This document shows, one piece after another, positions 14,373-27,900 of a stretch of DNA of 64,000 nt. Positions within the stretch are counted from its first letter, which is position 1; the number at the start of each line of letters is the position of its first letter. The DNA is taken from positions 359,789 to 423,788 of the forward strand of contig JAQGDQ010000149.1 of assembly GCA_030141605.1 (NCBI GenBank). The letters run 5' to 3'. The translations under genes and the position numbers were made by a program. The notes under the pieces are model-generated. The model did not search any database and had not been told where the DNA came from. It saw only the letters and a program-made list of their open reading frames with translations. The stretch is from Tubiluchus corallicola. Taxonomy: Eukaryota; Priapulida; Priapulimorpha; Priapulimorphida; Tubiluchidae.

Positions 14373-16710
14373 TGATAAATGCGCTGGCGCACGTCCATGT
14401 TGTTTTTTGTTATTAATCAAACTCATTTAGGCTTATTGACACGCATTGAAACATAAATAGATTCATCTTCAGAACCACGAATGTGAACAATTACAGTTTC
14501 CACGTAAAATTTCTCTCGCTGTTTTTTTTGCATCTATTTTTCTTATTACACCTAAATAGATTGAAATCAAATTTCATTTTTGTGGCTGTTTATTGTGAAG
14601 TGATAGCAAGCAAGTTTAATGGATAAACGTGCATGCAAGGTACTCAGCTGCACCTACATAAATTAATTTTTATGTATAATGATTTAAAATTATTTAAAAA
14701 GCAATTCATTATTAAGGCTGAGTAATGCTTATTTGTACAGTATTGATTTAAATATTGTCATAGCTTTGGAGCAAAAAACTAATCGTGAATTACCTTATAT
14801 AATTAAAATAATTTTCTTGATACGTTCTTTTACTGCCATGTGCCAAATACTTCACTATGATATTATGAAGTAGCACTATTGCTGATTATTATTGTCAGCA
14901 TGTTCATGAAAGAATGATGATATATCTATGCCCGGTTATTATTTTTGCTTTTGTTATACTAGGGATTTACATGTTATGCTGCTAATGTGTAGTAAGGATC
15001 GCCAGGGACCAGTAGAGCTCCATCTGTTCAATTTAATTATTGTTAAGTTAACTTACAAATACAACTCGTTCTCACAGACAGTACTCCCATTGTTGTTAAC
15101 TGCTGTTCCTTAGCTTACATTAATTTTTGACATATACTGACTAACTGGCTCTGCACTATTTAACGTAAATTTTATTGGGATTTTTTATGATGTACATGCT
15201 AGTTACTGTGTGAGAATAGCTTAACTGGTGATTTCTTTAATTTTTGTGTTACAACTTCTAGTATTTTATATAATTACACAATATTAATTACACCTGAGTA
15301 CTGTCAGTACATTTTTGGTCATTTAAAAAGATTGCCGTGCTTTGCTCACTATGCCAACTTTTATCAAGTCAGTCTGTACTCTCAACAAGGCTAATTTTAC
15401 TTACACAAATTGTCTAAGATTTTTTTGTGGAATTGTTTGTGATGGAACTAATCAACTGCTTGTAGAAAAAGCTAATATATAAAGTAATGTAAAGCAGCGT
15501 TATGGTTATCGTAGCAATTCTGTAAAATCTGGTTTCCACATTTTGTACGAAAAAGGTGCTGAGAGGGAGTTAAATTAATAACAGTTTATTTTAGTTTTCA
15601 GTATTATATATTAGCTTATACTGATTCTTGTTATCAGAATGTGTGGGCAGCAAACAAATATTGAAGAATTGTGATAATGACAAGATTTACAACGGTGTCA
15701 ACAATTTCACTGATGGTGAACAATTTCATTCCACTGTACATGTGTAGAAAATGTGTTATATCATTATAAGGAAAATCATTGTTTGCGAGTTGTAAACAGT
15801 GTTTATATTAAACTATTGCCAAAATGATCGTAAATGTTTGTTCATTTCTTTTTGTTTTTTTACAATTACATTCACCAATCATTGCACACGTAATTAAATA
15901 CAAATATTTTTGTTCCTTATAGAATTTCTTTGTAGTTAGATGTTTGTGAGGTTTAAAGCAGCTGTCTCTAAGTTATAGCATTTTAAACAGGTGAGTCAGA
16001 CTCTGACAATCGTAAATTGTATGCTATTGTGTATGAAGCACAAAAAATGTGCACGTATGCTACCGTATTGAAATGCTATTCAAAATCGGCTGCACCATGA
16101 CCATAGTCATATTATTGCTGAGTTCAGTTGATTTCTGGCACCAAAATTTAAATATTCCGCGTACATGTATCGGGTGACACATTTATTTTAATTAACTTGT
16201 TTCAAAAATACATTTTTCAATGAAAAAAAGTTGTGGTTAATAAAGGCACCAATTAGGCAGTGCAAAAAAACAAAAGTGCTAAAGAGTAAGTTGTATGATA
16301 GATTTCTCAGTAGTACCAGTGATGCATATATGTCTAAGCTTTTTAAAGCCTTAAATTGTAGTTGCTTCAATCGTTTGAGTGGCAGTTTTAATAATACAGT
16401 ATACTATTTTTTATAAGCACACTAGAGCATCAGAGATAAAATTCAAAATGAATTAAATGTTAAGTGAATTTAAACTAGCCCTTACTAAATAGCTACTGCA
16501 ATAAAAAAAAATTCTGTGAATGTACAAATAATCTGTCAGCATTTCCCAGAATTGCTTATTACCTGCAGCCTGTGCTTTTCGTTTAGTGGAGTCTGTGCAA
16601 GTACCTGTCGACTCTCAATCAATGAAATACCTACAGCAGTATTCCATGCTTACCTGCCTGACTGTGTTTATTAGAGGAAGCAGAGAAGAAGCTCTTCACA
16701 GGAGATAAAC
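14373..16710. other. Spacer between ACTR2 and CFAP36
   Basis: This stretch holds the ACTR2 3' UTR and the CFAP36 promoter and 5' UTR. It is AT-rich with scattered stop codons and no frame I recognise. I find no RNA gene or repeat with clear borders. I looked for an RFX X-box (GTTNCC-AACC type), expected before some ciliary genes, in the last 300 bp and did not see one. Confidence 0.5.
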
Positions 16711-19700
16711 ATGACTGAGTGGATAATTGATTCTGTTGTTGGTTTTTTACGTAGTCCTATGTGGGTAGTGCCCATTCTGACTTTCATTGAAGAACAATCT
16801 ATTAGTAAGTTTTTAATGAAATTTTATGTATTGATGTGATTATGTGCTTCGTATTTTATTAAAGTACGCTTGAATTTATCTAACTTGTTTCCATTTGTTA
16901 ATCTGGTTTAAGCATTGTATACACTATACAGGTAATATAAATGTAACTCATTAATTTAATTTTCCTTTTTGACGATTTGGATTTTGGTATAGATATAGAT
17001 GTTAACATACCCTCATTTTTCTTTCAGTATTTGATCCAGGTGTACCAGAAAATGAGGAATACAAAGTGAAACATGCAGATTATCGGAATTTGGTAAGATT
17101 AAAGATAAAAGTGCACACTTGTAAATGCCATGTGTTTTACAACTGGTAAAATTGGTGAAAAAGCAGCATTTTAGACCTAACCATAACTGAAGAGCAATCT
17201 TATTACTGGCTAGTTAAATAACTAAGCTCCATTTCATCTAATTTGAATTTGAGTAAAGTAAACCAAGACCATGACACTGCCTCGTTGAATACATAGATAG
17301 TAATTGCTAATGAGTAGTTTTTAGTAAAATCCAAACTCATAACGTAAGATGTGAGGAAGAATTACAATCACATTTCTATTTAAAGAGGCTCTATATTATT
17401 TCTCTCAGTATACGTACATGTATATAGGTTATACTTGGCTAACACCACATATAGCATGCAACATATCATACAGTTTGTCTCAATTTTGAATTGTGTCAAT
17501 AGGGTAGTTTTTTATTTTAAAATATGGGTCCTCACATGCTTTATTGAGTTTAGTGAAAACTCAAATATTAATATTTTAAAATTTGTGATAGGGAAAGTAA
17601 CATCAGTGACGTTAATCACTCATCTGTGGTCATCTAATATCCCTTGACTGTGTCTGTATCCAAACCAGCCAAAAATTTAATTGTTTACACTTAATTTTCT
17701 TTTATGACTAATATATCATGGTACCCATGTTATGTTATGTTACATTAATTATCTGACATGTGATGTTACAGTCACAAGCAATGAAGCATTAGTGTGTTTT
17801 TCAAACAAAATCTATGCGTGTATGCAATGAGATAATAATTCAATGATCATTATAGCTATATGAGTTATTGGCAAAATTAGTATGCGTTAGGGAACAATAG
17901 GTGCAAGCTTGCAACCTTTGTACAAGTACAGCTAACCTGAAAACCCACAGTTAAGTGGGTTTTGATCAATATTGTCACTGAATACCAGGCATGCATTTCA
18001 TGTCTGACTGGTACACCTTAGCAACTGTCAATGGTATTCATTCAAGCAGGCGCAATCAATGGTTGCAACTAATCCTATACCTGCTATTTTTACTTTTAAT
18101 TGCTCCAACTCTTACCAGATGTATTGATAGTTTTTATATTTGTGTAATAATTAAAAACTATGCCTCTTATTTTGAACTTTTGCCTAATTATTATACATGT
18201 AATATATACGTGGCACTAACAAAGTGTTTTCTTTTAATGTGCCTGTATACCTGTAACATTCTGATGTGAAACTTTCTTTTAATCTCCATCCACTTAACTT
18301 AAAACTAATGATAGTGCTTATAACTTACAATCATGGCATAACCAAGAATATAAATAAGTGTGGTAACTGCTGAATAATGCTTTATCTCCATGTTCCAATT
18401 TTGGAAAACCTTTTATGAATATAGTGTATTACAATTCGATTCTTGTAGCGAAGGTTCACCTGTTTTTTATTTTTTAGGTAGGTTTATTAATGAACAGTTA
18501 CCTCGAGGACATGAACCTGAAACAAGAGGAGTTTATTAAAGCATGTGAGGATCAAACTTCTAAATCATCTGTACAATATCACCAGGTAGTTTTTCATGTC
18601 CTTTTCTTTCTGTTGAGAAAATCTTATACAGGTAAATAAGCTGAATCAAAGTTTTGAACTAGGTGTTTACTACTTCTGTGGACCATTCTATGGGTTTACC
18701 ACTGTCCTGGTTACCAGGCATTCTGTGTTGTTCTTCTGGTCGCTAATACAATGTTGCAAAGATCCAAAATTATCAAATCTATTTTTTCAGGGTCTTTTTG
18801 AACAGATATGGGCTGCAGATGACTATGAAGTCTTCAAACGAATGATGACTCAGAAAAATGTAGAACTCGAGCTTCAGGTAATATTGCCAGTTTAGGTTTC
18901 AGTAGCGGAAAGATGCTGTTACGTATAATAGAAGTACTGTGAAATGAAAAGTTACTGCTGCTGCTGCATTGGCAGTTCTTTCTTTTACAGTTTCAGTCTT
19001 GCTTAGTGCTTAAGCTAAATGCAGCATAACAGGTTTTGTCTCTAATTTTTAATGTATTCATTGGCAACTGACTGCCTACTGTTGTAGTATATTTGGGTTC
19101 TGATTGGTCTCTATAATGGAAAAGCTCACTGACTACATATAGTTGCCCCAGTTCCCTTTTTGGCACATTTAAGCTTACATTTGTTTAGACACTGAACCTT
19201 TTGTTCTTTTGAATAATAGAGCAAAGCCACTATATTTGTTACATTCTGAAATATTTTTCTCGGTTTTGATTTTTAAAAACACAGTGAGTAGCACTTAAAA
19301 TATTAAAGTCATACAAGAAAAGCTTTATAGGACTTTGAAATGTCAACCTTTTAAGTATTCTACTTCTTGGAGAACCTGTTTTGCACAAAATGTGATTAAG
19401 TTATCTAGCTGAACAAATTTCCATAGCACACCATTTAAGTTTGATATAAATAATATTGCCCATCTTGCTTTAAATATTCTTCACAGAAGCAACAATTCAT
19501 GCTTCACTCTTACATAATTTTATATAACAGTGTGTATATTTAAAAATTTTCAAAAATTGTTGTGCAGTATTTGTTGCTGCCTTTGTATGTTCATAATAAC
19601 GATTTTAATAATAATTTTTTGCAATTTTATTTGCATTTGTTTCGTCAAGGTGTTGCAGCAAATTCAAGAGAGAAATGGCGTTGTGCCAGAATCACTGAAG

Positions 19701-22700
19701 CCTGGTCCCGAGTCTTCTACCTTGTTTTCTCTGCCGTATGATAAAAATGAGGAAGAAATATTAAATGAAGTATTAAGGTAATCTTAAATCACAAATCTCT
19801 GTTGCTTTTTCTGACTTTTAGTGTATGCTTCTGGTATATTGATTGCTCATGAATTTATAGATTTCTCTTCCCCCTCTTCCCATTAAAGCAATATAGTGAA
19901 TTTGCATATGTAAGCATAAGTATATTTATAAATAATTATATTATTAACAATAGGTGACTTACTTTGAGATTGAAGTGTTTTGACCCAATTAACCAACTGA
20001 TTCAATTAGCCAACGGGTGTACCCTATTTCTACTATACAAGTATGAGTCATGACTCATCACCTTAGTATGTATTACAATGGCTTTAAGTGATTTTTAGAA
20101 AGGAATTAATGTCAAAATTCCTATGTGCAATGTTGTAAAAATACTAATTTATATAAGTGAATTAATAGAAAAAGAAAAGAAAAAATTACACAAATCTGAT
20201 TGTTACCACTAAAAATTACAAAAATTCATGCCAGGTTGGTTGCTTCATTTCTTCACGAAGAAGTTGGTTTATTTTTCTAATGATAAAAACTTTGAAAATC
20301 TGTTTCTGTATACTGCACATATTGACACAAAACACCAAGTTCACTTTGAGCTGCAGCTGGTGACGACCTTCAAAAATAAATCACTGGGCAAGTGATTAAC
20401 TGTTTAGCTTCCAGAAACAACGAGGTTAACTGCAGTGGACAAGCGGGTGACATATTCAAAGCAAAACCACTACGCTAAAATATTTGTGCCTGTGACAAAT
20501 GTACTGTACCTGCTTACAAGCAAAGCTGTACCTAACGTGACTGTTTCTACCTATATTATAGTGCACAGATTCGAGGTAAAGATGACATAACGGTAATAAA
20601 AGTTCTTTGGGTCCACACAAGTGTCTTATTTTAAGTATGTGAAGGAAAAATATTGAGTCAATTGTGCAGAATAATTTAAATCAATTACAGACACTTGTTA
20701 TTTACATTTGAATAGGAGCAGCCCCTACCACACGTTTTTGAGTCAATTAGGCGACTGATTATATTAACCGTGAGTCTAATAAACGGCACCTGCTGTGTAT
20801 ATACATATATGTCGTATATATATATATATATATATATATATACTTATAAATGAAGAATTCATTTGTGATGTTATTCTGAACTTGTTCCTTGTGTTTATGT
20901 AAAAATATGTAAAAAAATGTTTATGTAATTCTTCATTGATAATCTCTACTAGACTTTTCCGTTATTACCTTGAAAACCTGGTAATTAATAGTGTTTTATG
21001 TAGCTTTGCATATCAGGAATAATGTTTTCCTTTTTTATAGTTTTTATTAGTCCTAAACTAATAGTTTCAGTTTTTGTGTTACTAAATAAAGTATTTAGTT
21101 TAGTAAGTTGTAAGTTGTAGGTAGACTATAAACTAGCTTAATTAGGAATCTTTTGTTTTTTAAGTATTTTCCAAAGTAATAGTAGCTTTTTGTTTATCAA
21201 AATGATGTATATGTGTAACCAATAGCAATTTTGCTCTAGGTTGTCAAAAGAAGAATATGAGAGAGAAAAGGGTAAAAAACAAGGCAAGAAAATGGTCGAA
21301 GAGGAGGCATTGGAAAGAGCAATAGCTAATTCTAACGATGAAAAGCTCAAATTGGAAGAGAAGGCCCGTAATGAACAAGAATTGTTTGATAAGGCAAGTG
21401 GTACTGTTTTTGAAAAAATACACACGCTACATTTTCTAGTCAACATTAATTAGTTAATAGCAAAACAGTGATAAAAAATTTGTTGCTCATCAAAAGTTAA
21501 CCTTGGGTTGTCATGCTTACAAGGCTGGTACACTGCCAACTAGACCACCAATTGTCAGTTGGAAAGCAATGTTATTCTAATCCCTTTATAATGACTGAGC
21601 CTTTTCACAACAGCATGCCATCTTGTGCAGGTGTGCTATCCTATGTGTGTACACGGATGAAGAAGCAACACAGCAAAACCACAAAATTTCTCCTACTTAG
21701 TACTCATTGGTGAAAAAAAGAAATACTCTTCATAATTATTCTTTTTTAATATTAGTCAAGATTTTGTTTTTTGTTTTTACAGTTCAGAATTAATGTTATG
21801 TACAACTCTTACTAAGGATAATTTTTATGGTATAACTGCAACCATAGATCACGGATACCTAATTACATATCTTTCAGTATTTTATGCATAATCTGGCCCT
21901 TCAGCAATAATGCTTTTGTATTATCTTACGGGCAAATGAAGTGTATAAGTGTAAAATACATTGGGCCTAACGAAGTAATCTTTTCAATAGTGGATTTGAT
22001 TCATTAAACTCACTTGAATATCGTATATATTAATTTCGGTGGTATGGGCTTAAAGTATATAATATATACATGTATATATATGATATAATATATGTAATAT
22101 ATTACTAGCAAAGGCCCCGCAAAAAATTTTAAATACACTTATAATCAATATAATACGTGAACATCCTACATAGTCCTCATTTATAACACAAAACCAGTAG
22201 CAGCTTTTACTGAATTAAAGTTGTAAGGTTATAAGCAGAGTATGAGTATAATGAATGACGTCAGAACAATGGCTTTGCATCAGCAGTTTTCCAAGAGAAA
22301 ATTGCCAAAAATGGAACATCTAGTTAACTCATTGTCATTCCTCTTGGTGGGCGTGTCCTAAAATATAGCCTACATCATCATGTAGCCCTGTTCTTCCTCT
22401 TTCTAAAGAGCCATATATCTCCTTCCAAGAGTCACACTAAGCACCGCTAGAACGTTTTTTCAACAGGCCGTTTGGCCAAAATTTCCGGGAAAACGCCCTT
22501 TGCCGGGATCTGTGTTCCCGTCGTGAATTCTAAATATGCCTACTACACCCACCGCTGAACGGGCTATCTATCCATGGCTGGCACCGCCGTCGGCCCATTC
22601 CCAATTCTCCAGAAATAAGAAACTCATTTTTTGGCCATTTTTTGCAAAACTTGTGCCTCTTATTTCTGGAGAACTGGAATGGGCTGGGGGCTGTGCTGGC

Positions 22701-25700
22701 AGTGGTTGAATAAACCGTACAATGGTGGGTGTAGTAGTCGTATTTAGAATTCGCCGGAGGGTCACTGTGCCCCACAACGGGTGTTTTCCCGGACCCAACT
22801 CCTGATTTTTTCAAAAGTTTTTATGAAGCAGCCTGTAGAAAAACATTCTAGCGGCGCCTAGAGAACAAAATAAACTTTAATGCTGATTGTAGTAAATATA
22901 ATTCGTTTATAGAGTGATGTGGGTTTCTTATCAAAATGTTTCGTAAGCTCACTCACAAACTAATATATCATGAATTTCTGCAAAAGTCAATTATATATTC
23001 ACCATAAAATATAGAAGATAATTGCTTTCTAGCTAAGCTGCAGTTCTCCTATGAAAACATAACTTTACATTGACAATTCTATGATAATTATATGGTAATA
23101 ATGACTAACTTAATTATGGATACCTATATAACTGGGGCCATGGTAATAATATATTTTATAGGCTATGGAGTTGTCCATTACAGGGAAGATTTCAATTATA
23201 GTAGTACATTAAATATAAATTAATTATGACTACCTGTTACCATATAATAATCATAATTGCTTTCATAGGCTATAAAGTTATCCATAACAGAGAAGATTCC
23301 AGTTACTCTAGCACCAACCATCAGTACTTCTGTAATTGAAACAGGCTCATCCCATGGAAAAACTAAAAAGGCAGCAAAATCCACTGCAAATCAGCATTCT
23401 GCAAAAGATCTACCACCTATCTCAAAGTCGGTGAAATCTACTGCAGGTCATCCTGAGAAAGTAGCCGTAGAGCAAACATTTGTCTCAATGTCTTCGTAAG
23501 TTTAATTTCTTTGGCAGTTTGCCATTATTCTAGCAAATTATAAATTTTTGTAGTAACTCCCTGAATTATAGCTCAGAGCTGTATAGCGTTTTACAACTGC
23601 AGTTTATTTTATATAAAAAATGGCTGTTTACATTAAAATATACATAAGGCTAGACTCTTAGGTATTACATGATCTTATACCATATCACTCGGTGTCTATG
23701 TTTAGCATTGAAGAAAAGAATTTGCAGCAATAAAATCCAAGTTCTAAACTATGTGTATTCACTTAATTATAATAGACCATGAATTTTTAAAACAGGCTCT
23801 GGATGCTAGAAAAACTGGGGTATTTGTCAAGCATCTGTGGTGCACTATTCTTGGCTTAACAAGACATGATCTGTACTCAAAATCAATGGTGGTTTCATGT
23901 TTCAAGAAATGATTCTGTCTAGCTGTGCTTTGTATTTCACTATATAACAGTTTTTCTGATGTATATTGATTTGAACTGATAAAAAAATTATTGCTAATGT
24001 TGATTTTTTGGCAGGGAAGCAAATAAGTCATCTATTTTTTCAAAGAAATCTGGGCAGAAAAAGAAAGATCAAGATACTCAGCAAAATGATACATCAAAGC
24101 AAAAGAAGCAGCTTGTGAACTTACCAAAAGAAGAAGCAGTAACAGTAAAAACACCAAAGGTTTGTGCTGAGTATTATTTTTTATTTCCAGATGTACATAA
24201 TACATAATACCTAAACATTTTTCCTCTATAGACATGGCATGTCATGGCAGTATCATCTTGCAAAATTTAAGGACTATTTTCTTTTCCTTTTTATAGATTA
24301 TATTTTAATTTCACTAAATTTTATATTGTTTTTTATAATAATATACCATTTTAAGTGTTAACGTAATTTGTTTGCCTGCAGATTTGAATTTTTAATAATG
24401 TAATGATTATACTTGTCATAGTATTTTCATGAAACCTAAGCCTTGTACTATAGGCAATACTTTCACTTTCAATGTGGTGTTTAATGATCAATTTCTTCTC
24501 TGCCGTTGAAGCTATTTTTAACTGTGGAAGTCAGTTCATTACTGTGGACTTTTTGATATGAAGATTTTAAATACTTATAAATAAAAAAATACTACCCACA
24601 ATTAATGATCAATTTCTTCCCTGTTGTTGAAGCTATTTTTAACTGTGGAAGTCAGTTCATTACTGCAGACTTTGTAATATGCAGATTTTCTATTGTTCCT
24701 TGACTGTATAAGGTGTGTAAGTGATTGATCCAGGTAACTTGATTTGATGTTTTCTCTTTCAAAATGCACTGCACACTTGGTGACTATTCAAAGTTTTATG
24801 AGTTAAAGATGAATAGTGTGTGCAATCACAGTGAACAGTTCAAGCTCTTAATTATTTATGATTTCTGTATGATTTCTGTAATTAACTACATCGAGTTATA
24901 TTTGTACGGTATTAGTATATGTAGTTCTAACTGAAATGTCAGCAATATGGAAGATGTGTGATACAATTAGTAACATTATGCCAGTCAATAACTGTGTGTA
25001 GGTTCTACTGCTTCTTATAGCTCAAGATTATATATAATACATGTATGAACTGCAGATTGTCACAATATTATAAAACGTGCATTTTACTTGTTTTAATGTG
25101 ACATCAGTATGTCACTTCATAGTTTTTGTTAGTTTTAGGAGTTTTTTAAGGATGTCGTAATAGCAAGAGGAAGAGACTAGCTATAATCCAGCTGTAGGTT
25201 AAATTGTCTGTGATTAAATCTGTTATTCAAAATCTTTTGACTTTTTAGGAAAAACAAACAAGCTTAAATTCAGCAAGTGGCTCAGCTAGCTTGGGAAAAT
25301 CTTCACATTCACAACAACTAGAGAGAGTAAGCAAACCGAATACTAAAGTTTACAATTAATGTTCCTGTTTCCTGTCAAATATGCTATGGAAAAATGCTCA
25401 TTGTCCAATAGTACAGTCAAACTTCGTTATACAGCTTCTCGCTATAACGCCAACTTTTGGCATGTCGAGATTTCCACAATATATTAATTATAGGGCATCA
25501 CCAATCTCGCCTGCCGCCATCTGTCAACGTATCCGCTATGCCAGAGGTATTTTACATGATAAATCTACCATATTATAATGCCCACTCATTCATCGAAACA
25601 GCCCTCAGTCCACTCTGCCATACAGATGTAACTATATTGCCTTTTATGCTGCTGTTAGAAACTTTATCACTCATTAATATTGCAGACATCAGCAGCATCC

Positions 25701-25973
25701 ATGCTGAATCAAGACGAGATCAAGCGTCGGGCAGAGTATCTTCGACAACAGCGAGATAAACTTGTCGCCATGAAGAAAGAGGAGAGAGCAAAACGTCTTA
25801 TTAACTTTGAAGGCTCACAGTCTAAAGAGCGTCCAAAGTCATCGAAAGCCGCTCAGTCTGTGATAGCGAATAAAGGCAGCCAGCCAGCAGTTGATGAAAA
25901 GACGTTAGCAATGCGTGTTGCATTGGCTCAAAAACTCAAACAGGAAGTTGTTGGTAAAGGTGGCGAAACCTAA
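16711..25973 (+). CDS. CFAP36: Cilia- and flagella-associated protein 36
   Basis: CFAP36 (CCDC104) is a ciliary protein whose N-terminal BART domain binds ARL3-type small GTPases. Ten exons: 16711-16804, 17028-17092, 18478-18585, 18791-18877, 19650-19777, 21240-21393, 23269-23495, 24015-24159, 25249-25326, 25686-25973; phases agree throughout, giving 457 aa. The BART region covers about residues 1-150: MTEWIIDSVVGFLRSPMWVV, VFKRMMTQKNVELELQ and QIQERNGVVPESL match the family. A charged coiled-coil follows (SKEEYEREKGKKQGKK). The last exon has the conserved tail EIKRRAEYLRQQRDKLVAMK and ALAQKLKQEVVGKGG. The Lys- and Ser-rich middle (exons 7-9) makes it longer than the roughly 340-aa human protein. 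Intron 6 has a GC donor (AAG|GCAAGT at 21394). The start ATG has A at -3. It is convergent with PPP4R3. Confidence 0.93.
20815..20842. repeat. (TA)n microsatellite
   Basis: An uninterrupted TA run of about 14 units lies in CFAP36 intron 5 (19778-21239). The rest of this intron shows a weak direct repeat (around 19981 and 20740, sharing CAATTA and ACTGATT words) and nothing coding. Confidence 0.9.
22437..22861. mobile_element. Foldback MITE in CFAP36 intron 6
   Basis: The two halves are diverged inverted copies along the whole length. The left end reads CTAAGCACCGCTAGAACG and the right end, reversed, CTAGGCGCCGCTAGAATG. The inner arms meet at CTCCAGAAATAAG (near 22607) and its inverse (near 22660), around a loop of about 40 bp. 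It is far richer in G+C than its surroundings. No coding frame or clear target duplication is visible, so the superfamily is unknown. Confidence 0.75.
23111..23316. repeat. Tandem duplication copying the exon 7 splice acceptor of CFAP36
   Basis: The segment 23111-23207 is repeated at 23221-23316 (offset 108-110 bp, roughly 80% alike by eye). Each copy includes a TTATAG or TCATAG acceptor, then GGCTAT and the first codons of exon 7. The downstream copy is the true exon start (23269, AIKLSITEKIPV). The upstream copy, if used, would enter in the same phase (AMELSITGKIS) but reaches a TAA near 23210. Confidence 0.8.
24481..24691. repeat. Tandem duplication, period 121 bp, in CFAP36 intron 8
   Basis: TTAATGATCAATTTCTTC and the following roughly 85 bp at 24481 recur at 24602 with only a few changes (for example GCCGTTGAAG against GTTGTTGAAG). 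The second copy lies directly after a short unlike linker. Confidence 0.9.
25423..25500 (+). mobile_element. Possible pogo/mariner terminal repeat fragment
   Basis: CAGTCAAACTTCGTTATA, preceded by TA, resembles the terminal repeats of pogo/Tigger-type elements, and a second GCTATAACGCCAACTTTTGG block follows. I could not find the matching inverse end before exon 10 at 25686, so it is a fragment at best. It lies in CFAP36 intron 9. Confidence 0.35.
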
Positions 25974-26878
25974 GTTGTGTTTATGAACCATATACTATAT
26001 TTTGAATTTTATGTTGAGGCAGATTCCTGCTGACTCAAAAAGCTAACACCTACAGGGTTAAGGATATTTAGCAGCACTGCCTTAGTTAAGTAATCATGAA
26101 GTTAGCGGTTGTTTCACATCTTTCTGATCAACTGTCCATTTGAATCTGATAATTTAGGATCCGATTTGTTGGACTTGACTGAAATGTGTCATATGCACAC
26201 TTCGCTTTCATACAAGACACATTTTTCTGGGTTATCCTTAAGTCATTTAGCCTGGTTCAGTATTATTATACTGTGGTACCGTTTTCTTTTTATGTATATA
26301 AATATATATGTATGTATATGCTTCCTCAAGAAATCTCTTTTTCTGTCTTTCTACATATACTAATGAAGTCAGATAGTTATCCAGTTTTTTACTAAGATAT
26401 TCATTGTTTTCAGCTTAACTGTGCGGAATTGTCTCTCTAATGTATGTTATCATAGGCTGCAGCTCGAGTAGTAATTATTGATGGAAAGCCAGCCGCAATG
26501 AGTCAAATGTGTTTGCTAAAATTATATTATATTAGCTTTTTGTGGTAAGACCCATTGGTTTATTCACATATACTGACAAATATCTAGCTAATGAGAACCA
26601 AACAATGAGGCAAATAAATATTTCAATGTAATTATTTTACCCCCCCCCCCTGCACAACAAGTCCTAAAGCAGTTCTTGGCTTGCAGGACTAAAGCAGATT
26701 AGATGTAGTAGATTAATGTACCAATTCTTTTTCCGATCGCAATACTAGAGTTGGCAGCAAAACGCCTGTGTTGCAAAGGACCCATTTTGTTAGGTATTCT
26801 TTGCGTGTCTTGTTACTTCTAGGCAATGCAAGTTACATAACACCTTATTGCCAGCCTGATACTTCTCATAGTTTCCTG

Positions 26879-27294
26879 CAGTGGCGACTCATAGATAAGA
26901 TTAGTGGGGGGTGCTCAGAAAACTTTTACTATTGTTTTAATATTGTTTAAAACGAAAGAAACAGTCACAGAACTTATTTCTTGGGAATGACTAAATTAGT
27001 TAAATTTTCTGTAAAACAAAGTAACCGAAAAAATTATGAATTAAATAGAATGGCTGGAAGCATGATAATCATCTATTAAGTGTAGAATAGATGATTATCA
27101 TGCTTCCAGCCATTCTATTTAATTCATAATTTTTTCGGTTACTTTATTTTACAGAAAATTAGATTTATTTACTCATGGCCTCTGCATTTCCAAGAAATAA
27201 GCTCTGTGGCTGTTTCTTTTGTTTTAAACAATATTAAAACAATGGTAAAAGTTTTCTGAGTACCCCCACTACTTACACAACAGGGCTGGCACTG
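26879..27294. mobile_element. Long foldback element with hAT-like ends
   Basis: Two arms of about 200 bp, 26879-27077 and 27086-27294, are inverted copies around an 8-bp loop. The inner 56 bp are essentially identical, and the identity falls towards the ends. The ends read CAGTGGCGAC and, reversed, CAGTGCCAGC, which resembles hAT termini. A pair TTTTAATATTGTTTAAAAC and its inverse lies mid-arm. I find no 8-bp target duplication and no coding. Transcribed RNA would make a long hairpin. Confidence 0.85.
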
Positions 27295-27900
27295 CGTGAG
27301 CGACACTCTACCTAGCATGCAGCTTCTTATCTGCATATGTGGGCATGGTCGCACGCGCACAAAAGCCAACTGTGACGCTCACAGTGCTCTAGTTCCATAC
27401 AAGGATTTACAAGTACATGCAAGTATAACGAAAGAATTAAAGAAGAGTCATTATATTGAATCTCTGTTTCTGTTTCCTGTTCTCCTGATCTGCCACTGGT
27501 CTCCTGTTTTACTAAGAAAAGTTATTTTCGATACGAACTGATTTTATACAACTGTTGAGTTTTTGTCGTAGAAGCTAGAATACTCAAAATACTTTTTTGC
27601 ATAATCCAAATATTTAAAAGCAAAGCAAAGCTGGGTGAAACCATAGTATGCAGTGGTCACTAAAAAATTTAAAGATCCTAGACGTGACGTGATGTTAAAC
27701 TAAAAATTGTCAAAACACAAGATTGCCAGACTCACTTTTTGCAGACATTTTGTACTCTTTGTTCTGCTGACAAGCTACTAGTGGTTTGTGTTTAAATTCT
27801 TTGTCTATAATAGACACAGGAGCATTTGATTATAAACAGATGCTGTTACATAACTTTCCAGATTTTGTTGTATTCAAGTCAGCATGATGTACGAAAATTA

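Noticed and set aside
17991-18269. 92-codon frame with hydrophobic stretch in CFAP36 intron 2
   Set aside because: AT-rich intron sequence giving Leu, Ile and Tyr codons; no start context or homology.
22530-22814. Two overlapping minus-strand frames of 76-94 codons
   Set aside because: They are the GC-rich foldback element read as protein; the palindrome explains both.
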